This document shows, in pieces, positions 1 to 7,982 of a DNA stretch of 64,000 bases (within the stretch, counting starts at the first letter, position 1; each line of letters opens with the position of its first letter). The DNA is taken from positions 186,001-250,000 of the forward strand of contig NZ_BLJE01000003.1 in the NCBI RefSeq assembly GCF_009811795.1, written 5' to 3'. Origin of the DNA: Litoreibacter roseus (GTDB taxonomy: Bacteria > Pseudomonadota > Alphaproteobacteria > Rhodobacterales > Rhodobacteraceae). Under the pieces are notes generated by a model. The model did not search any database. It was not told the DNA's origin and saw only the letters and a program-made list of their open reading frames with translations. The translations under genes and the position numbers were made by a program.

Positions 1-1195
1 GATCCGCGCAGGCGGCATTGCCTGAGACCGCGTCAGCGATGATCTTGCCGACGAACCCGGCCAGCGCAACGCCCTGACCAGAGTAGCCAGATGCCGCCCA
101 TATGTGCGGCTCGGGCTGCGTAATGAGGGGCAGGCGAGATGTCGTGATCGCCAAAGTGCCGCCCCACGCATAGTCGATATCGACATCTTTAAGTTGCGGG
201 AAAACTCTGACGAGAGGTTTTCTGACCAATCCCGCAATATCCTTTGGGAATGTATAGCCGTAAGTCTCACCGCCGCCGAAAATCAGGCGCTTGTCTTCGC
301 TTAACCGGAAATAATTGACGACGAAGCGACTGTCGTACACCGCCACATCGCGCGACAGGACCGACTGTGCCAAATCGCCCAATGGCTGCGTCGCGACGAT
401 GAAGTTGTTGAGTGGCATCACCCGCGACGCAGTCGGTTTCGTCAGACCCGTACCGTAACCGTTCGTGGCGACGATGATATTCTCTGCACGTATTCTTCCA
501 TGCGCGGTTTGGACCAGAGGATACGGCTGGGATGTCACGCGATGGGCGGCGGTCGCCTCGTGAATGCGAACACCCGCTTCAACACATGCCCGCGCAAGAC
601 CGAAAGCGTAGCGCAGCGGATGCAGATGACCGGCTCTGGTGTTGATAAAGCCGCCTTCATACCCCTCGCTGCCAACGATTTCTTGCAAAGCGGTGCGGTC
701 CAGCAACTCAATTTCTTCAGAGTCTGACACCTTGAGAAGCTGTTCAACCTCTTCCTGCGTCTCCGAGAATTCACCGATTGTGCGGTCCGCATGGACAAGA
801 CCAGGCTTGAAGGATGCATCGGGCGCATGTTTCGCGCACAGGTCTCGCGTCAGGTCTGCTGCTGCATGCCCCATCTCGATCAGCTTTTCGGCGTCTTCGG
901 AGCCGACGGCTTTGGCAAGAGCACGGGGCGCGGCGTTGAAGGTTGTCCCGACTTGCCCCCCGTTTCGCCCTGATGCGCCAAAGCCGACGCGCTGCGCGTC
1001 TATGACAATCACGTCCATTCCGGCTTGGGCCGCGTGAAGCGCTGCGGAAAGGCCAGTGTACCCCGCACCAATGACACACAAGTTGGCACGTGCCTCGCCG
1101 CGGAGGGGCGGAAACGGGGGCAGAGGGGTCGCAGTCGCCGTATACCAACTGTCGGGGTATTTGCCGTGCTGGTCGTTGGCATAGAGCAAGTTCAT
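1..1195 (-). CDS. FAD-dependent amine oxidase (gamma-glutamylputrescine oxidase-like), 3' end cut off
   Basis: I translated this frame directly; it runs off the left edge with 398 codons visible, so roughly the last 30 residues of a PuuB/OrdL-sized protein (about 425) are missing. Near residue 43 is the dinucleotide-binding motif GAGYTG, followed by the FAD-family stretch GFGASGRNGGQ; the rest matches the DadA/OrdL fold of flavoprotein amine oxidases. Family members oxidise the amine carbon of gamma-glutamylated polyamines or related amines in the cytoplasm, giving an aldehyde, ammonia and peroxide. The start ATG overlaps the TGA of the upstream glutamine-synthetase-like gene by four bases (ATGA), so it is the last visible gene of the minus-strand operon. 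Family assignment is firm; the substrate is inferred from the neighbours only. Confidence 0.85.
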   Translation of the reverse strand, partial: MNLLYANDQHGKYPDSWYTATATPLPPFPPLRGEARANLCVIGAGYTGLSAALHAAQAGMDVIVIDAQRVGFGASGRNGGQVGTTFNAAPRALAKAVGSEDAEKLIEMGHAAADLTRDLCAKHAPDASFKPGLVHADRTIGEFSETQEEVEQLLKVSDSEEIELLDRTALQEIVGSEGYEGGFINTRAGHLHPLRYAFGLARACVEAGVRIHEATAAHRVTSQPYPLVQTAHGRIRAENIIVATNGYGTGLTKPTASRVMPLNNFIVATQPLGDLAQSVLSRDVAVYDSRFVVNYFRLSEDKRLIFGGGETYGYTFPKDIAGLVRKPLVRVFPQLKDVDIDYAWGGTLAITTSRLPLITQPEPHIWAASGYSGQGVALAGFVGKIIADAVSGNAACAD

Positions 1196-2550
1196 ACGTT
1201 CAGAAGCAGGTGTTCGCGTTCCCATGGGCTGATGACCTGCAGGAACTCATCGTATTCCGCTGCTTTCACAATGCCGTAAACCCGCGCGAAGTCGGGGTGA
1301 AGGATGTCATGCAGGTCTGACGCCTCATTGAATAGATCGAGTGCTGAGAACAGACCACGGGGGATATCTTCGACCCCGTCATAGGCGTCGCCCTTGAACA
1401 TGGCTGTGGGGTCTTTTGCCTGCTTCAGTCCCAGATATCCGCAGGCCAAAGATGCCGCGATGCCGAGATAGGGATTGCAATCCATGCCAGCGAGACGGTT
1501 CTCCACCCGGCGCGAGGCCGCGTCAGAGATCGGGACGCGGATGCCAGTGGTTCGGTTGTCGCGGCCCCATTCCAGATTGATGGGCGCAGCGTGGTCCTTT
1601 ACGTAACGCCGGTAGCTGTTCACATAAGGGGCAAGCAGGGCGATCACGCTGGGCAGATGGTTTTGAAGCCCCGCGATAAAATGCAAAAACGCGGACGTTT
1701 CACCGCCGTCAGCGGCAGAGAAGATGTTCTGACCTGTCGCAATATCCGTAATCGAATGATGGATATGCATCGCACTGCCCGGTTCACCCTCAATAGGTTT
1801 TGCCATGAAGGTTGCGAAGCAGTCGTGGCGCAGCGCGGCCTCCCGGATCAGACGCTTGAAATAGAAGATTTCGTCCGCCAGTTTGACCGGGTCGCCGTGG
1901 CGAAGATTGATTTCGACCTGACCCGCGCCGCCCTCTTGGGTGATACCATCAATTTCGAACCCCTGAGCCTCGGCAAAATCGTAGATGTCGTCGATCACGG
2001 GCCCGTATTCGTCGACGGCACTCATGGAATAAGCCTGCCGCGCGGCGGCGGGGCGCCCAGACCTGCCCATCATGGGCTCTATGGAATTGGCGGGATTGAG
2101 ATTGCGGGCGACGAGGAAAAATTCCATCTCCGGTGCGACGACCGGTTCCCACCCCTCGGCGCGGTACAGCTCGACCACGCGTTTCAGAACGTTGCGGGGT
2201 GCCATCGGAATGGGTACGCCATCCTGATCGGTCGCATCGTGGATGACCTGAAGGGTCCAGTCCCCCGTCCACGGGGCTGCGGTTGTTGTTTCGAGATCCG
2301 GCTTCAGGATCATATCAGGCTCGGTGAAGCCGTCTTCCCCCGCGGCCTCGCCCCATCCACCGGTGATCGTCTGAAAGAAGATTGAGTTCGGCAGGAAGAA
2401 TTGCGTTTGCCGTGCAAATTTGGAGGCCGGCACCGCTTTGCCTCGCGCAATGCCGGGCAGGTCTGAGATGATGCATTCGACCTCATCCAGCCGTCTTCCC
2501 TCCAGATAAGACTTTGCGGCGTCGGGTATGGAAGTCAGCCAATCAGACAT
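1192..2550 (-). CDS. Glutamine synthetase family protein (gamma-glutamyl amine ligase, PuuA-like)
   Basis: A 452-residue member of the glutamine synthetase superfamily. The catalytic domain is recognisable from VEINLRHGD followed by FATFMAKP and GSAMHIHHS, which carry the metal- and ATP-binding residues and are arranged as in gamma-glutamylputrescine synthetase rather than in the housekeeping GlnA. Such enzymes use ATP to join the gamma-carboxyl of glutamate to an amine. The gene overlaps the amidotransferase gene upstream by eight bases and the FAD oxidase downstream by four, so translation of the three is probably coupled. Putrescine is the default substrate guess, but relatives act on isopropylamine, ethanolamine, aniline or methylamine, and the sequence alone does not decide between them. 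Confidence 0.85.
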   Translation of the reverse strand: MSDWLTSIPDAAKSYLEGRRLDEVECIISDLPGIARGKAVPASKFARQTQFFLPNSIFFQTITGGWGEAAGEDGFTEPDMILKPDLETTTAAPWTGDWTLQVIHDATDQDGVPIPMAPRNVLKRVVELYRAEGWEPVVAPEMEFFLVARNLNPANSIEPMMGRSGRPAAARQAYSMSAVDEYGPVIDDIYDFAEAQGFEIDGITQEGGAGQVEINLRHGDPVKLADEIFYFKRLIREAALRHDCFATFMAKPIEGEPGSAMHIHHSITDIATGQNIFSAADGGETSAFLHFIAGLQNHLPSVIALLAPYVNSYRRYVKDHAAPINLEWGRDNRTTGIRVPISDAASRRVENRLAGMDCNPYLGIAASLACGYLGLKQAKDPTAMFKGDAYDGVEDIPRGLFSALDLFNEASDLHDILHPDFARVYGIVKAAEYDEFLQVISPWEREHLLLNV

Positions 2551-3241
2551 GTTTCACCGTGCGTGACTGTTTGAAAAACGCCGCGATCTGAGTGGCGATT
2601 TTCCCGTTATCGTCAGGCTCGGACGCCCGCGCGAGCGCGCGGTCCATGCGATCATCGGGATAGTCCAACGTTCCTTTTCGACTGCTGGCATAGTGTTCGA
2701 TGAAATCCCCGCCAAACTCCGGGTGGGGTTGTATGGTAAGGGCGCGGTTTCCGTAAGCGAGGGCAGCAGTCTCGCAGAAATCACTGGACGCGATGATCTT
2801 CGCGTCGTCGGGAATGCGAATAACCTGATCTTGGTGCCATGCGTTCAGCTTTGCATTGCCTTCGCTTTCAAACCGATAATCCGTCAGACCCACAGACCAG
2901 CCCGCCTTAAACTTCTCAACATGGCCGCCGAGTGCTTGCGCGATGATCTGGTGACCAAAGCAGATCCCTACCATTGGCACGGCAGCTGCGTACGCGTCGC
3001 GGATGAACTGTTCGAGCGGCGGTATGAAAGGATGATCTTCGTACGCCCCATGGCGCGATCCGGTCAAAAGCCATCCGTCGCACGTATCTACGGTCTCCGG
3101 AAACACCATCTGTTCAACATCATAGGCAGCGTAGGTGAACCCGTGCCCATCCAGAAGACTTGCGAACATCTCCGGAAAGTCGCCAAACCGTGCACGTGTG
3201 TCCGGCAATGTGTGGCCGCATTGAAGAATGCCGATTTTCAT
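2543..3241 (-). CDS. Class I glutamine amidotransferase-like hydrolase
   Basis: A 232-residue stand-alone class I amidotransferase domain. The nucleophile elbow is GICFGHQ (Cys near residue 94) and the catalytic His-Glu pair is in IQPHPEF near residue 172. It is not fused to a synthetase, so it most likely hydrolyses a gamma-glutamyl bond instead of feeding ammonia to a partner. It sits between two glutamine-synthetase-like ligase genes, overlapping the one downstream by eight bases and lying about 70 bases from the one upstream. In known pathways a hydrolase of this kind releases the product from its gamma-glutamyl carrier (PuuD) or removes excess gamma-glutamyl compound (AtdA2 in aniline degradation). 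PuuD belongs to a related peptidase C26 group, so this is a functional rather than a strict orthologue match. Confidence 0.8.
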   Translation of the reverse strand: MKIGILQCGHTLPDTRARFGDFPEMFASLLDGHGFTYAAYDVEQMVFPETVDTCDGWLLTGSRHGAYEDHPFIPPLEQFIRDAYAAAVPMVGICFGHQIIAQALGGHVEKFKAGWSVGLTDYRFESEGNAKLNAWHQDQVIRIPDDAKIIASSDFCETAALAYGNRALTIQPHPEFGGDFIEHYASSRKGTLDYPDDRMDRALARASEPDDNGKIATQIAAFFKQSRTVKHV

Positions 3242-3309
3242 GACCTGCTCCGTCTTCTTTCGCGCAACCTATCGAACTGTCCTCAGGCTGAGAAGTACCC
3301 AAGCGCGGG

Positions 3310-4608
3310 CTATACCCGTTCGAGGGCAAGGCCCAAGGCATCTGTCTCGCTCAACGCTGCAAACTTTGCGAGTTCTTGCCGCTTGGTCCGGGTCAGGTTC
3401 TCGATAAGTGTCGCGGGAAAAATCCCGGCGATTTCTGACGACGTTGAAAAGAGGTCGATTGCCGTCTGCCAATCACCAGCCAATTGCGGAAGGTTTTGAT
3501 TATAGGCGTTTCCGGTTATCGGGGGTGACGGCATATGTTCGGCTTCGATGCCGTTTATGGCCGCCCCGAGGATTGCGGTCAGCATCAGATACGGGTTGAT
3601 GTCGCCACCCGGTACTCGGTGTTCAATTCGGCGGGCCGCCGGCGGACCCCCGGGGATGCGTAACGCGGTCGAGCGGTTCTCATAGCCCCAGCAGATCGCC
3701 GTTGGCGCATGGCTGCCGGGTTGAAGGCGCGCGTAGCTGTTCAGATGCGGCGCAAAAATCAGGGTCGAGGGGGTCATCGCCTTCAGACAGCCTGCGACAG
3801 CGTGGTGCAACGCCAACGCGCCGCGCGCAGTACAATCGTCGAAAATGTTATGGCCCGCTTCGCCCATCACCGAGAAATGTACGTGAAGTCCGCTGCCCGC
3901 ATCTTCGTCGTAAGGCTTGGCCATGAACGTCGCAGCCATCCCATGCTTCCGCGCGAGGCCCTTGACCATATGCTTGAACAGCCACGTGTCATCGGCGGCC
4001 TTCATTGCATCCTGATGGGTCAAGTTGACTTCGAACTGCCCAATACCCCCTTCGCTGATGGTCGTCTGAGCTGGAATTTCCATCGCGGCACACGCGTCAT
4101 AGAGGTCAGTAAAAAATGCATCGAAGGCATCAAGCGTCTGAAGCCCAGTGATCTCGCTCCGCTTCAGGGGCGATCCGGTCAGCGGGTTTTTGGGCGGCCG
4201 AAGCAATTCGGCCCCGTCGCAGAGATAGAATTCCAGCTCCGTGGCGGCAAGAACGGACAATCCCTTGTCGCGAAACTTCGATAGGACACGGTCAAGCGCA
4301 TGGCGGGGATCGCCTTCAAACGGGGTGCCGTCTTCGAGAAACACCCACATCGGATGTAACTCAGACGGATTGGTAAGCCACGGCATTGGCACCGGACCGC
4401 GCCCCGTCGGGCGCAATATTCCGTCTGCATCACCGGTGTCGAACAGGAGGGGGCTGTCTTCGATATCCTCCCCCCAGAGATCCAGGTTGAGCACTGACAG
4501 CGGCAACCGCGCAGTGCCTTCGCTTAGCTTGTTTACGTCTGAGGCCAGGGTACGCTTGCCGCGTAGCTGACCGTTCAGATCGCATGCGGCATAGCGGATG
4601 GTCTTCAT
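3310..4608 (-). CDS. Second glutamine synthetase family protein
   Basis: A 432-residue glutamine-synthetase-like ligase, clearly different from the one at 1192-2550. Matching core motifs are FEVNLTHQD, AATFMAKP and GSGLHVHFS. The N-terminal beta-grasp region is short, as in PuuA-type enzymes. Its ATG overlaps the stop of the upstream permease gene by four bases (4605-4608), placing it directly behind the transporter in the operon. Having two ligases of this family in one operon suggests either two amine substrates or two successive ligation steps; which one pairs with the downstream amidotransferase and oxidase cannot be read from the sequence. Confidence 0.83.
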   Translation of the reverse strand: MKTIRYAACDLNGQLRGKRTLASDVNKLSEGTARLPLSVLNLDLWGEDIEDSPLLFDTGDADGILRPTGRGPVPMPWLTNPSELHPMWVFLEDGTPFEGDPRHALDRVLSKFRDKGLSVLAATELEFYLCDGAELLRPPKNPLTGSPLKRSEITGLQTLDAFDAFFTDLYDACAAMEIPAQTTISEGGIGQFEVNLTHQDAMKAADDTWLFKHMVKGLARKHGMAATFMAKPYDEDAGSGLHVHFSVMGEAGHNIFDDCTARGALALHHAVAGCLKAMTPSTLIFAPHLNSYARLQPGSHAPTAICWGYENRSTALRIPGGPPAARRIEHRVPGGDINPYLMLTAILGAAINGIEAEHMPSPPITGNAYNQNLPQLAGDWQTAIDLFSTSSEIAGIFPATLIENLTRTKRQELAKFAALSETDALGLALERV

Positions 4609-5411
4609 CGGATAATCTGTGGTCTGAACCTCAACCGTCGCCTCGCCTCTTGCGGCAAATGCCGGTTCAAGCGGCGATTTATCAGCCCGAAGATGCTGAT
4701 GATGACGAGCGTCAGCAGAATGAAATACATCGCCAGAATGGGATACGGAACGAACGGGTTGAACGTCTTATCGGCAAAGTAGCTTGCGTAATAAAGGGCG
4801 TCGCCCCTTTGCTGCCACGCAGGAAACCCGGCAAAGAACACCAGCGTGGTCGCGTGGAACAGAAAGATCGCCTCGTTTGTGTAGGCGGGCCACGCAAGCC
4901 GCAAGGTCGTTGGCCAGACCACGCGGCGGAACTTTGACCAGCCCGTCAGTCCATAGGCATCGGCAGCCTCGACCTCGCCACGTGGGACGGAACGCAGCGC
5001 ACCATAGAAAATTTCGGCTGAATAGGCGGCGGTGTTGAGGAAAAGCACAACCAATGCACCGGCGGCCGCGTTAGTCAGCCATGAAAAGGTACCGGTCGAC
5101 TGCTTGAGGTTCAGGAACAGAAAGTAGGCGAGGAAGAATTGGATGAACAGCGGTGAGCCACGAAAGACCAGAATGAACAGGTTCGCTGGTTTGCTTAAAA
5201 TGGGCGACGCGCTGGCCTTTGCAAGCGCCACGGCATTGGCAAGAAAGAACCCGGCCACAAGCGCCAAAATCCCAAAGTAGATATTCCACAACATGCCCGA
5301 GCCGATGAGCGTGAATTGCTGACAAAGCGTGAAATCATCGCGGGGCAACAAGCGCTCACCGATGCCGATGCTGCGCAATCCGTAGGCCTGTATCGTATCC
5401 CAGCAACTCAT
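4605..5411 (-). CDS. Polar amino acid ABC transporter, permease subunit (HisM-like)
   Basis: A 268-residue inner-membrane permease of the histidine/glutamine/opine importer family. It has about five hydrophobic segments and the cytoplasmic EAA loop (PRGEVEAADAYGLTGWSKFRRVVWP spans it; the key residues are E-A-A---G) that docks on the ATPase. The open frame extends further upstream, to 5915, but the ATG at 5411 is chosen because it overlaps the TGA of the preceding permease (ATGA) and gives the usual family length; the longer version would be antisense-like low-complexity sequence overlapping that gene. It would form a heterodimer with the upstream permease, in the order usual for this family. 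Confidence 0.88.
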   Translation of the reverse strand: MSCWDTIQAYGLRSIGIGERLLPRDDFTLCQQFTLIGSGMLWNIYFGILALVAGFFLANAVALAKASASPILSKPANLFILVFRGSPLFIQFFLAYFLFLNLKQSTGTFSWLTNAAAGALVVLFLNTAAYSAEIFYGALRSVPRGEVEAADAYGLTGWSKFRRVVWPTTLRLAWPAYTNEAIFLFHATTLVFFAGFPAWQQRGDALYYASYFADKTFNPFVPYPILAMYFILLTLVIISIFGLINRRLNRHLPQEARRRLRFRPQIIR

Positions 5412-6196
5412 ACAGTGCCGCCCATTGTGGCTTGGCCACGGGTGAGACGTTTCATCAGGCGCTCCAGAAAAATCTCCGAGACACGGGTGAAGGCAAGATA
5501 GAAGACCAGAAGCGCAAGAAAGTACCAGAGCCGCCAATCTCCGTGAGGGTAATCCGTAAAGCGCGGCGTCTTTGCGCCGCCAAGCTCCCTGGCCCAGTAG
5601 ACGATGTCCTCGACGCCGAGGAGAAACAGAAGCGGGGTTGCCTTGATCAGAACCATCCACAGGTTGCCCAGACCGGGCAGGGCATAGACCCACATTTGTG
5701 GCACGACGATCTGGCGAAAGGTCTGGCGGCGGGTCATGCCGTAGGCAGCCGCCGTTTCGACCTGAGCCTTGGGAACGGCGCGCATCGCACCAAAAAGCAC
5801 ATTGGCCGCAAACGCGCCGAAGACAATGGCAAAGGTCAAAACGGCAATCGCAAAACCGTATATCTCGTGCACCCATTGTGGCGCAGAGCCGAGCGGCAGT
5901 TTGGCAGCTTGGCATACGACAAAGTCATTGCCCTGGCGAATGGGTTGATCCCAATCCGGACACAGCACTTGATGGCGTATCCATTCGAAGCCTTGATCCA
6001 GCGCGATCACGAAAAACAGGAAGAAGGCGATGTCGGGCACGCCGCGCACGATGGCGATGTAGCTGCGCCCGAACCACCGCAGCGGCAGCACCGAAGATCG
6101 CGCGGCGACCGCGCCGCCAAAGCCGAAAATCAGGGCCGCCGGGGCTGTGATGGCCAACAGGATCAGAACCGTCCCGAATGACCAGTAGAAGGCCAT
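5408..6196 (-). CDS. Polar amino acid ABC transporter, permease subunit (HisQ-like); start uncertain
   Basis: A 262-residue permease from the first in-frame ATG, with five or six membrane segments and an EAA loop around AQVETAAAYGMTRRQTFRQ. A cysteine-containing periplasmic loop (HQVLCPDWDQPIRQGNDF) is typical of alphaproteobacterial members. The frame stays open upstream for 52 codons, right up to the stop codon of the binding-protein gene, and the last 26 of those codons read like the conserved beginning of this family (FSYCSDPDTLAG then QWLSCYLTTGKH). No ATG, GTG or TTG occurs in that stretch; an ATT at 6272-6274 lies just before it. The true start may therefore be a non-standard codon; 6196 is the conservative choice. 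Confidence 0.85.
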   Translation of the reverse strand: MAFYWSFGTVLILLAITAPAALIFGFGGAVAARSSVLPLRWFGRSYIAIVRGVPDIAFFLFFVIALDQGFEWIRHQVLCPDWDQPIRQGNDFVVCQAAKLPLGSAPQWVHEIYGFAIAVLTFAIVFGAFAANVLFGAMRAVPKAQVETAAAYGMTRRQTFRQIVVPQMWVYALPGLGNLWMVLIKATPLLFLLGVEDIVYWARELGGAKTPRFTDYPHGDWRLWYFLALLVFYLAFTRVSEIFLERLMKRLTRGQATMGGTV

Positions 6197-6324
6197 ATGC
6201 TTTCCGGTCGTCAGATAGCAACTGAGCCATTGCAGGCCAGCAAGGGTATCCGGATCTGAGCAATAGGAAAAAATGGCGGGCTCTTGCGCTTGAAGGTTTT
6301 GCGTATGCCCCGATGGGCAGGCGA

Positions 6325-6340
6325 GCGGCCCGAGGGCCGC
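6325..6340 (-). other. GC-rich hairpin between binding-protein and permease genes
   Basis: A perfect inverted repeat (GCGGCC, four-base CGAG loop, GGCCGC) lies 13 bases beyond the stop of the binding-protein gene and about 130 bases before the first ATG of the permease. No T-run follows it on the minus strand, so it is not a standard terminator. Hairpins in this position in ABC importer operons commonly protect the upstream mRNA or reduce downstream expression, which gives an excess of binding protein. That role is inferred here from position only. Confidence 0.45.
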
Positions 6341-6352
6341 CCGCTCGATGTC

Positions 6353-7081
6353 TTAGAACGTGGCCGAACCTGGCAGGTGTTTTTCGATCAGCGCATTCAG
6401 GGATCCGTCGTCCTTCATGGACTGGATGGCTGCGTCGAACTTCTCTTTCAACTCGCCGTCGCTTTCACGCACACCAATTCCGATGCCGCCGCCCAGCAGT
6501 ACATCCTCGCCGACCAGCGACAGATCGGCCTCAGCTTCCGCGATGGGCTCCAGGAATGCCTTGTCCGCCAAAACCGCGTCGGCCTCGCCGTTTTTTACGG
6601 CGGCGACGGTCTCTTCAGGTGTTGCAAATTCGACCAGCGTGGCACCCGAGGCTGCGATATGGCTGGCCTGAATGGTGTTCGTTTGAGCGGCAATAACCCC
6701 GCCTTCCAGATCAACGTCGGCAGATGCAGCAAGATAGGCGGAGGGATCAGGCTGGGTGTAGTTTTGGGTGAAGTCGATGACCTCGTCACGCTCGTCGGTG
6801 ATGGACATGCCCGCGATGATGGTGTCGTAGTTGCCCGATACGAGGTTGGGAATGATGCTGTCCCATTCGTTCGTCACCCATTCGCAGGTCAATTCAGCAC
6901 GCGCACAAAGCTCATCGCCCAACTCCCGCTCGAACCCGTCCACTTCCCCGGCATCATTTATGAAGTTGTAGGGAGGGTAGGCGCCTTCGGTGCCCATGCG
7001 GATGGTTTTGGCGTGGCCGTCGGCCAGTGCCATGCCCGCTGACAGGGCAAGAGCGGCAGTGGTCAGAATGATATGTTTCAT
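6353..7081 (-). CDS. Polar amino acid ABC transporter, periplasmic substrate-binding protein
   Basis: A 242-residue family 3 solute-binding protein. The first 20 residues form a typical Sec signal peptide ending ALADG. The mature part begins with the family signature (IRMGTEGAYPPYNF then GEVDGFERELGDELC) and has the family hallmarks WDSIIPNLVSGNYD and the IDFTQNY segment. It captures an amino acid, polyamine derivative or similar small cation in the periplasm and hands it to the two permeases encoded downstream. It sits 25 bases after the ATPase gene, so the two are co-transcribed. The ligand cannot be read from the sequence; the neighbouring gamma-glutamyl ligases suggest an amine or amino acid that is subsequently glutamylated. 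Confidence 0.9.
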   Translation of the reverse strand: MKHIILTTAALALSAGMALADGHAKTIRMGTEGAYPPYNFINDAGEVDGFERELGDELCARAELTCEWVTNEWDSIIPNLVSGNYDTIIAGMSITDERDEVIDFTQNYTQPDPSAYLAASADVDLEGGVIAAQTNTIQASHIAASGATLVEFATPEETVAAVKNGEADAVLADKAFLEPIAEAEADLSLVGEDVLLGGGIGIGVRESDGELKEKFDAAIQSMKDDGSLNALIEKHLPGSATF

Positions 7082-7106
7082 GGTCGTCTCCTTGTTGAAC
7101 GGTGTG

Positions 7107-7886
7107 TTATGCAGGAACCGTCGCGCTGAGAAACTGCTTCAGACGCTCGGTGTGTGGGGATCCGAAAAGTGTTTCGGGCGGGCCTTCCTCGGCGATCAGA
7201 CCCTGGTGCAGAAATACGACGTGATCGCTGACATCAGCGGCCAGCCGCATGTCGTGGGTGACGATGATCATTGTGCGCCCCTCAGCGGCCAGATCCTTGA
7301 TGACCTTCACCACTTCCTGCTCCAACTCTGGATCAAGGGCAGAGGTCGGTTCGTCGAAAAGCAGCGCTTTTGGTTCCATGGCCAAGGCCCGCGCAATGGC
7401 TGCACGCTGTTGTTGACCGCCCGAAAGCTGAGCGGGGTAGACGTCGCATTTGTCACCGATCCCGACTTTGTCCAGCAGGGCGCGCGCGCGGGTTTCCACC
7501 ACCGATGGATCTTCGCCCAGAACAGTGACGGGCGCTTCCATCACATTGCGCAAAATGCTCATATGCGCCCACAAATTGAATTGCTGAAACACCATGGACA
7601 GGTTCGTCCGGATGCGTGTGACTTGCTTTGCGTCTGCCGGACGTCTGTCGGCAGGGCGACCTTTCCACTTTACGGCTTCACCGCAAAACAGAATTTCGCC
7701 CTGTTGGCTGTCTTCCAGCAAATTTGCGCAGCGCAGTAATGTGGATTTTCCGGAACCGGAGGACCCGATGAGTGACACCACTTGTCCCGCAGGCGCAGTC
7801 AGGCTGACTCCTTTCAGCACCTCAAGCTCCCCATAAGCCTTGTGCAAATCGCGTAGCTCAATGACTGGCGTGTCCGGTGTCGTCAC
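7107..7886 (-). CDS. Polar amino acid ABC transporter, ATP-binding protein
   Basis: A 259-residue ATPase of the HisP/GlnQ type. The Walker A motif GSSGSGKST is near residue 37, the ABC signature LSGGQQQR near residue 148, Walker B LLFDEPTSALD follows, and the switch histidine is in IIVTHDM. A 20-residue insertion with several Arg and Lys between Walker A and the Q-loop is common in the histidine-type subgroup. It is the first gene of the minus-strand operon that runs through the binding protein, permeases, ligases and oxidase to the left edge. The 96 bases upstream (7887-7982) are the only space for the operon promoter; I could not identify convincing -35 and -10 boxes there. Confidence 0.92.
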   Translation of the reverse strand: MTTPDTPVIELRDLHKAYGELEVLKGVSLTAPAGQVVSLIGSSGSGKSTLLRCANLLEDSQQGEILFCGEAVKWKGRPADRRPADAKQVTRIRTNLSMVFQQFNLWAHMSILRNVMEAPVTVLGEDPSVVETRARALLDKVGIGDKCDVYPAQLSGGQQQRAAIARALAMEPKALLFDEPTSALDPELEQEVVKVIKDLAAEGRTMIIVTHDMRLAADVSDHVVFLHQGLIAEEGPPETLFGSPHTERLKQFLSATVPA

Positions 7887-7982
7887 GTGGTCCGCTTATG
7901 TGTTGTCCCCGATGCCGCAGTAATCCCCAAAATTGGTCTGCGTGCAACGTAATTTCGTGGAATTGCTGGTGTCTGCGGGATG

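Noticed and set aside
1591-2385. A 264-codon frame antisense to the first ligase gene
   Set aside because: It lies entirely inside a gene with strong family motifs and has no recognisable domain; GC-rich genomes commonly show such long antisense frames.
2693-3499. A 268-codon plus-strand frame across the amidotransferase gene
   Set aside because: It spans two real minus-strand genes and the gap between them, and has no domain features.
4605-5915. A 436-codon open frame that could be a longer permease
   Set aside because: Only the part from the ATG at 5411 has permease features and normal length. The upstream 168 codons overlap the other permease gene in another frame and look like shadow coding (many Cys, Arg, Pro).
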